From Boseongicola aestuarii (GTDB taxonomy: Bacteria > Pseudomonadota > Alphaproteobacteria > Rhodobacterales > Rhodobacteraceae), in assembly GCF_900184815.1 (NCBI RefSeq), contig NZ_FXXQ01000019.1:1-36950 (forward strand): 36,950 bases of DNA, written 5' to 3'. The translations under genes and the position numbers were made by a program. This document shows positions 32,787 to 36,950 of this stretch, one piece after another. Within the stretch, counting starts at the first letter, position 1, and each line of letters opens with the position of its first letter. The notes under the pieces were generated by a model that saw nothing but the letters and a program-made list of their open reading frames with translations, was not told the origin of the DNA and searched no databases.

Positions 32787-32822
32787 GCGCCCCGGTTTCT
32801 CCCGCCGGGGCGCTCTTTTTCT
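32787..32822 (+). terminator. Rho-independent terminator after doxX-like gene
   Basis: GCGCCCCGG and CCGGGGCGC form a perfect 9-bp GC-rich stem (32787-32795 and 32805-32813) with a 9-base loop, followed by TCTTTTTCTT. This is the best intrinsic terminator in the window. It ends the DoxX transcript or attenuates read-through into the VOC gene. Confidence 0.85.
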
Positions 32823-32840
32823 TCAAAAGGTTGCCTTCCC

Positions 32841-33728
32841 ATGCTCCATTCGATGCCCGCTGCCAATATAAACGTGTCCCCGCAAAGCGATCGCCTGTCT
32901 TGGGGAGCGGTCGAACTTCGGGTGACCGACCTTGATCGTGCGGTTGCCTTTTGGACGTCGGCCTTAGGGTTGGTCGAACGCAACTTTAAAGCGCCGGGAA
33001 TCGCATTGGGAACAAAGGAGCGCACGCTTGTCGTTCTGCATCCCGGTGCGAATACGCCTGTCGCAGCCCCTTACACGGGCATGTATCACGTCGCGATTGG
33101 CGTGCGCAGTCAGGCCGAGTTTTCGCGTATATTGGCCCGCCTGATCCACCTGAACGTTCAGGTCGGGCCGACGGATCACTTGATGGCGAAATCGCTTTAT
33201 TTTCATGATCCCGACGGCCTGGAGATTGAGATTACCTATGAGACACCAGAACGCTTCAGTCATTTTGGCGATATGTCTAAGGGCCTGACTTTGTACGATG
33301 TTGACGGCAACACCCATTCTGGACGCGGACCGCTGAATGTGAATGCCGAACTGGCCCATGCGGCGGGCACAGACCCGTTGGCACCGTTGGCGGACGACAG
33401 CTACCTCGCACATCTACACTTCAAAGTGGCAGCACTCGAACCTGCCCTAGACTGGTTCGAAAGCCTTGGATTTGAGCGTCACCTGACGCTGGATAACTGG
33501 GGCTTTGCCGACATGGGCGCGGGTGCCCCCAACACGCACCGTTTGGCCATGAATATCTGGGCCGGCCTCAACAACCCGCCGATACCGAAAAATATGGCTG
33601 GGTTGGTGAACTACGAATTGCTCACACACGGCGAGATTATCGCCTCACCACATCTACACCAATACGGCGATGTCTTGCGCGGAACTGATCCTGCAGGCGT
33701 CGCAGTTACCCTTCGCACGGGTAAATAG
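32841..33728 (+). CDS. VOC-family ring-cleavage dioxygenase/glyoxalase-like protein (CatE-like, two domains)
   Basis: A 295-residue protein of two vicinal-oxygen-chelate modules (about 18-135 and 165-290). First-domain metal residues are suggested by MYHVAIGV (His) and DGLEIEITYE (Glu); the first strand reads WGAVELRVTDLDRAVAFW. The second domain begins YLAHLHFKVAALEPALDWFE. This two-module form resembles CatE-type catechol 2,3-dioxygenases, which with DoxX and LysR genes are often part of quinone or catechol stress responses; a glyoxalase-like function remains possible. It lies 18 bases after the doxX terminator and is followed 9 bases later by the cytochrome b561 gene. Confidence 0.8.
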   Translation: MLHSMPAANINVSPQSDRLSWGAVELRVTDLDRAVAFWTSALGLVERNFKAPGIALGTKERTLVVLHPGANTPVAAPYTGMYHVAIGVRSQAEFSRILARLIHLNVQVGPTDHLMAKSLYFHDPDGLEIEITYETPERFSHFGDMSKGLTLYDVDGNTHSGRGPLNVNAELAHAAGTDPLAPLADDSYLAHLHFKVAALEPALDWFESLGFERHLTLDNWGFADMGAGAPNTHRLAMNIWAGLNNPPIPKNMAGLVNYELLTHGEIIASPHLHQYGDVLRGTDPAGVAVTLRTGK

Positions 33729-33737
33729 GAGAACCCC

Positions 33738-34238
33738 ATGACCACTAGCCCCACAGCCTACCGCCCCGCACAGATCATTTTGCACTGGGTCGTTTTTGCG
33801 GCCATCTGGGTGCAATGGCTTTTCAACGAGCCGATGAAACGCACCATTGAGGCCATGCAGACCGGCGCTACACCGGCTGAAGGTGACATGACCATGGCGT
33901 TGGTCCATGTCGGATTTGGATCAACGATTTTTCTTGCAGTGTTGGCACGGCTTTATCTGCGCTACCGTTACGGCGCGCCCGGTCACGCCCCTGGCACATC
34001 CCCGGCGCAAGCCAAGATTGCTACAATTGTTCACTGGGCACTTTATTCCACGCTGATTGGCATGGTGATAACGGGTGGCATGACTTGGAACGGTGTCGCT
34101 GATTTGAGCTATGTGCATTGGCTCTTGAACATCGTACTGTTTGGCCTGATCACGGCCCACGCAGCTGCGGCCATTTTCAACCAATTCGTCCGTAAGGACG
34201 GCACGCTAGCGCGCATGATCCCCGCCCTCAAAAAGTGA
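33738..34238 (+). CDS. Cytochrome b561 (CybB-like)
   Basis: A 166-residue four-helix membrane cytochrome. The four candidate haem b ligands are His16 (IILHWVVF), His57 (LVHVGF), His99 (TIVHWAL) and His141 (ITAHAAA), as in bacterial CybB. CybB proteins pass electrons from ubiquinol, for example to superoxide. AGGAG precedes the ATG. It is co-directional with the VOC gene (9 bases), suggesting co-transcription, and supports a redox-stress role for the cassette. Confidence 0.88.
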   Translation: MTTSPTAYRPAQIILHWVVFAAIWVQWLFNEPMKRTIEAMQTGATPAEGDMTMALVHVGFGSTIFLAVLARLYLRYRYGAPGHAPGTSPAQAKIATIVHWALYSTLIGMVITGGMTWNGVADLSYVHWLLNIVLFGLITAHAAAAIFNQFVRKDGTLARMIPALKK

Positions 34239-34313
34239 AATATCGCCCAAGCCGCGACGGAATATCATGGCCCGGGCGTAACAGTTCAACGAACATATTT
34301 ACTTGGACAAAAC

Positions 34314-34919
34314 ATGCAACGTTTCGTCGCCGCAACCTCACCTTACCTCACATGGGCACTGCTTGCTTCCCTCGGGATCATGATGACCTTCACCGCACTG
34401 ACATCCGATGATCCCCGGATTTTCCACCAGCTTGTCCACCCTTCCGGTGAAACCTCTGCTCGGTTGTTGATCGTTCTTATGATGGCGACCCCTTTGGCGA
34501 TGCTGCTGAAGGGGTGGCGTGGACCGCAATGGTTGAAACGCAACCGCCGTTACTTGGGCGTTGCCTCTTTTGGCTATGCGCTGCTGCACACAGTTTTCTA
34601 CCTGCTGGACAAGGCGTCACTGACAACAGTCGTTGACGAGTTGCCACGCCTTTACATCTGGACCGGCTGGATCGCGTTTATCATCTTTGTGCCACTGGCT
34701 CTGACGTCTATGGATTACTTCGTGCGCAAAATGGGCAAGTGGTGGAAGTGGTTGCAACGCTGGACCTATGCCGCTGCCGTGCTGACATTGGTACATTGGG
34801 CCGCTTTGCATGAATGGAGCGGAGCAGCACCCGCTCTGGTCCACTTTGGCCCCCTGATCGCGCTTGAGGCCTACCGTGTCTGGTACTGGTACCTGCGGCC
34901 ACGGCCCGTCGCGGCATAG
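34314..34919 (+). CDS. Ferric-reductase-like / MsrQ-type haem membrane protein
   Basis: A 201-residue protein with five or six hydrophobic helices of the ferric-reductase-like transmembrane family (MsrQ/YedZ group). Haem-ligand candidates are His92 (YALLHTVFYL) and His161/His166 (LTLVHWAALHEW), at the positions seen in MsrQ. MsrQ relays electrons from quinones to the periplasmic methionine sulfoxide reductase MsrP, but no msrP gene is in the window, so the partner is unknown. It follows the cytochrome b561 gene by 75 bases and completes a run of redox genes. Confidence 0.8.
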   Translation: MQRFVAATSPYLTWALLASLGIMMTFTALTSDDPRIFHQLVHPSGETSARLLIVLMMATPLAMLLKGWRGPQWLKRNRRYLGVASFGYALLHTVFYLLDKASLTTVVDELPRLYIWTGWIAFIIFVPLALTSMDYFVRKMGKWWKWLQRWTYAAAVLTLVHWAALHEWSGAAPALVHFGPLIALEAYRVWYWYLRPRPVAA

Positions 34920-35061
34920 CGACTGCCTCGACGCCTTGAATCAATGCTTCATGCAGCGCGAAGGCGAACAATTCTCAAGCGACGCTTTCATCGTGGACTT
35001 TTGCAGTCATCAATACGGGATGTAATTGCAAACCCGAATTCCGCTTGCCGCGGTTCGCCGC

Positions 35062-35160
35062 CATTCGCACGTGCCGCAGCATTGGTCAGTTTGGGCTCTC
35101 ACCGGTCGTTGGCCGCGCTCTGCGTTAACGTCCACAATGCGGACAAGTCAGCCATACGGC
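35062..35160 (+). repeat. Dispersed intergenic repeat, copy C
   Basis: The blocks are CATTCG, GCCGCAGCATTGGT, TTTGGGCTCTC, CGGTCGTTGGCCGC, and further right TGCGGACAAGTCAGCC. The order and spacing match copy B at 31080-31180 and, on the right, copy E. It occupies most of the gap between the MsrQ-like gene and the hydrolase. Confidence 0.6.
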
Positions 35161-35167
35161 ATTTCCT

Positions 35168-35986
35168 TCAGTCATTCAGCAAATTAGCGATGAAGTCATC
35201 GACAACTTTGCGCACTTCGGTGCCCGGCTCTCCCATGTCCCACATGACGTGCTTATGATACCGCTTCTCGACAACCTTCGTGAAAACGTCAACGCCAGCT
35301 TCGCTCCCAGCGTCTGAAAGCGCGACTAGGTTTCCGATGTCGACGTAGTTGTCGCGCTCACCTTGCACGAGGAGCATTGGCGGGTCGTCGGAATCGACAA
35401 ATTTGGCGGCGGGCCAATCTGTCTCGGTACCTTCTATGAAGATATGCGGGCACGGCTGGCCCGCGCAGAGTCCACCCCAATAAGGGCCGGCCAATCCAAT
35501 AAAACCGTTAATCGCACTTGCCGGTGTGCCTTGCGCTACAAGATAACGTTCGTCGTACGCGACTAAGGCGGAAATATAGGCTCCGGCTGACCAACCGCTC
35601 AAGAGAATCGGGCGCGGTTTGCCAGCACTCGTGCGAAAGTTGCTCCAAGCGTGGGCAACCGCTTTCGCTGCATCATCGACAAAGTCTGGGAAAACTGCAT
35701 TTGGGTATAAGCGGTAGTTAGGTGCAGCGACGATGATCCCGGACTTCGCAAAGGATTTCCCGATCAGCCGGGCTTGTTCCTTGCTGCCCATCGAGAATCC
35801 ACCACCGAATAAGAAGATTAGTATCGGTGTTTTGTCAGTCACTGCCTCCGGCCAGTAAACATCCATAATCTGACGCTCGTGAACGCCGTAGCGGATGTCT
35901 TGGTCGATTGAAATCTCGGCCTCCTCGGCGATTGCCGAACCCGCACCGAGAAGCAATGCTACCGAAATTATCTTGAGAAAAGTCAT
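35168..35986 (-). CDS. Exported alpha/beta hydrolase (BD-FAE/carboxylesterase-like)
   Basis: A 272-residue hydrolase with an N-terminal signal peptide (MTFLKIISVALLLGAGSAIA). The oxyanion block reads FLFGGGFSMGS (in place of HGGG), the nucleophile elbow is GWSAG with Ser133, the acid is Asp212 (QGERDNYVD), and the His is His244 or His246 (RYHKHVMWD). This is the BD-FAE/esterase branch, active on short-chain esters or aryl esters in the periplasm. The ATG at 35986 is preferred over an in-frame TTG at 35995. No good ribosome-binding site is visible. It stands alone. Confidence 0.85.
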   Translation of the reverse strand: MTFLKIISVALLLGAGSAIAEEAEISIDQDIRYGVHERQIMDVYWPEAVTDKTPILIFLFGGGFSMGSKEQARLIGKSFAKSGIIVAAPNYRLYPNAVFPDFVDDAAKAVAHAWSNFRTSAGKPRPILLSGWSAGAYISALVAYDERYLVAQGTPASAINGFIGLAGPYWGGLCAGQPCPHIFIEGTETDWPAAKFVDSDDPPMLLVQGERDNYVDIGNLVALSDAGSEAGVDVFTKVVEKRYHKHVMWDMGEPGTEVRKVVDDFIANLLND

Positions 35987-36306
35987 TGCAAGCAACGGTA
36001 ACTTAAGGCTTCACGTCAATCAATCAGCTCCACAGTGGGCTCACAGCTGGCTTTCGCCGCAGCTTGTGTCTAATTGCGCTAAGCGAGACGAAGTGGACAA
36101 TTCTAGTCCCAGGCATGCATCCCCTCGCTACCAGTGGATATTCGCCAAAAACAGGCGGCGAATGCGCTTTAGAATTCAAAATGCACCTCTGCGATCGCTG
36201 AGCGCTTTGCTCTATCCGCATGTAGATGGCTTGACGCATATCAATTAGTTCAAACTTTCTTGCTTGATGATCCCATTTAGCCAAACCGGAAAAAGGGAGA
36301 TTTCTC
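35987..36306. other. Intergenic region with possible degraded repeat
   Basis: No gene recognised. Around 36037-36090 the sequence (GGGCTCACAGCTGGCTTTCG and onward) loosely resembles the start of the dispersed repeat (GGGCTCGATGCTGCCATTCG), but the rest is too diverged to be sure. The right end holds the promoter and the GGGAGA ribosome-binding site of the cytochrome gene. Confidence 0.35.
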
Positions 36307-36732
36307 ATGAATAGTTGGTCTTGTCGTAAAATGGGCGTTCTTGCCGCAGCCGCCGTATTCAGTCTAACCGCCTCAGCGGCCAGTTCTCAGGATTTCAGCG
36401 TTGGGGAGCGCCTATTCCTAGAAAATTGCTCTGCCTGCCATGGCAATTCCGGCAGGGGTGACGGTTCCGTCGGTGTTCTTTTCTCTGCCCAGCCCAAGAG
36501 CTTGCGATCACTCGAAAAAGACAACAACGGACAATTTCCATTCAGTGAAGTCTATCAGTCGATCAAGGGAGAAACGAACATTCAGGCGCATGGGATAGAA
36601 ATGCCTGTTTGGGGAAGCGCTTTCACGAAAGACATCATGTCCAATCCATTTATCTCAGGCCCCCTAGGGGAAGAACTGGTTCAAGGGCGAATTCTAGCAC
36701 TGGTCTATTATCTTCAATCTATTCAGGACTGA
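36307..36732 (+). CDS. Periplasmic c-type cytochrome
   Basis: A 141-residue protein with a signal peptide (about 1-28, cleavage near AASSQ) and one haem-c motif, CSACH (Cys41, Cys44, His45). The distal ligand is probably Met99 in IEMPVWG. The mature form of roughly 113 residues is a small class I cytochrome, able to shuttle electrons in the periplasm. Its partner oxidoreductase is not in the window. GGGAGA upstream serves as ribosome-binding site. The region downstream holds a dispersed repeat. Confidence 0.9.
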   Translation: MNSWSCRKMGVLAAAAVFSLTASAASSQDFSVGERLFLENCSACHGNSGRGDGSVGVLFSAQPKSLRSLEKDNNGQFPFSEVYQSIKGETNIQAHGIEMPVWGSAFTKDIMSNPFISGPLGEELVQGRILALVYYLQSIQD

Positions 36733-36762
36733 GCCTGATTTTGTCGCAAAACCGATGACTGC

Positions 36763-36835
36763 TTTGGGCTCGATGCTGCCATTCGCTGCGGCGTGCACCA
36801 ATGACCGAGTTGCGGACTTAGCAGCCGTTGGACGA
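36763..36835 (+). repeat. Dispersed intergenic repeat, copy E
   Basis: The best-looking copy: TTTGGGCTCGATGCTGCC, ATTCGCTGCGGCGTGCACC, AATGACCGAGTTGCGGACTT, AGCAGCCGTTGGACG. Used here as reference for the other copies. It lies between the cytochrome gene and the last partial gene. Confidence 0.65.
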
Positions 36836-36889
36836 TCAAGGTTTTTCTGACTATTGTAAGCTCCAGACCGATCAGATTGGAGATACCCT

Positions 36890-36950
36890 ATGGCCAAGGC
36901 GACTGACGCGCTGGACCACGTCTATACAGCCAAAGGGGCACAGGCCATTC
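36890..36950 (+). CDS. N-terminal fragment of an unidentified gene (possibly a methyltransferase), cut by window end
   Basis: An ATG at 36890 preceded by TTGGAGA opens a frame that stays open to the window end, encoding MAKATDALDHVYTAKGAQAI. The LDHVYTAKG beginning resembles the start of some small class I methyltransferases of Rhodobacteraceae, but 20 residues are too few for a reliable call. Confidence 0.4.
   Translation, partial: MAKATDALDHVYTAKGAQAI

Noticed and set aside
1-36950. CRISPR array, tRNA/rRNA genes or prophage modules
   Set aside because: No regularly spaced direct repeats, no tRNA-like or rRNA-like sequences and no phage structural genes were noticed. The dispersed repeats are too far apart and too diverged to be an array.

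Overview
The window looks like a chromosomal accessory segment from a marine Roseobacter-group alphaproteobacterium (Rhodobacteraceae). The reasons are the many solute-binding transporters (PotD-type ABC, TRAP, ProX-type ABC), the Roseobacter-like protein sequences, a short alphaproteobacterial rpsU, and a dimethylsulfoniopropionate(DMSP)-lyase-like cupin. This is judged from sequence patterns only; no database search was run.

Layout. (1) 1-459: the end of an IS3-family insertion sequence (start of orfA, minus strand) abuts the surviving C-terminal part of an IclR-type regulator, which it appears to have disrupted. (2) 818-16355: a large catabolic locus. A GntR/FCD regulator lies tail-to-tail with a TrzN/AtzA-like amidohydrolase. 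Divergent from the amidohydrolase runs a plus-strand operon of about 11.9 kb: PotD-A-B-C type ABC importer, PuuE-like cyclic-amide hydrolase, Asp/Glu/hydantoin racemase-family protein, D-hydantoinase/dihydropyrimidinase, arylmalonate-decarboxylase-like protein, TRAP transporter (P, Q, M) and an amidase-signature amidase. Most junctions are 4-bp ATGA/GTGA overlaps. A convergent minus-strand pair encodes a second racemase-family protein and a 2-keto-4-pentenoate-hydratase-like enzyme. Two near-identical 16-bp palindromes flank the divergent start region and are good candidates for the GntR operator. The gene set suggests uptake and stepwise hydrolysis of a cyclic ureide, imide or other N-heterocycle, then handling of a malonate- or keto-acid-like product. 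The substrate cannot be read from the sequence.

(3) 16499-18025: rpsU with a palindromic leader, a DUF1330 protein and a SnoaL/SgcJ-like NTF2-fold protein, separated by repeat-bearing DNA. (4) 18322-26439, all minus strand: acyl-CoA dehydrogenase, AraC-type regulator, and a tight operon of acyl-CoA ligase, DMSP-lyase-like cupin, bifunctional enoyl-CoA hydratase/3-hydroxyacyl-CoA dehydrogenase and thiolase. It is a beta-oxidation-like route with an unusual cupin inside it. (5) 26677-30772: a GcvA-like LysR regulator and, convergent to it, a ProX-ProW-ProV type betaine/quaternary-amine ABC importer. (6) 31332-34919: a LysR regulator divergent from DoxX, a two-domain VOC protein, cytochrome b561 and a ferric-reductase-like membrane protein, which looks like a redox/quinone-stress cassette. 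(7) 35168-36950: a secreted alpha/beta hydrolase, a small periplasmic cytochrome c and the first codons of a further gene.

At least five degenerate copies of one dispersed repeat lie in the intergenic gaps of the right half. No tRNA, rRNA, CRISPR array or prophage was seen.
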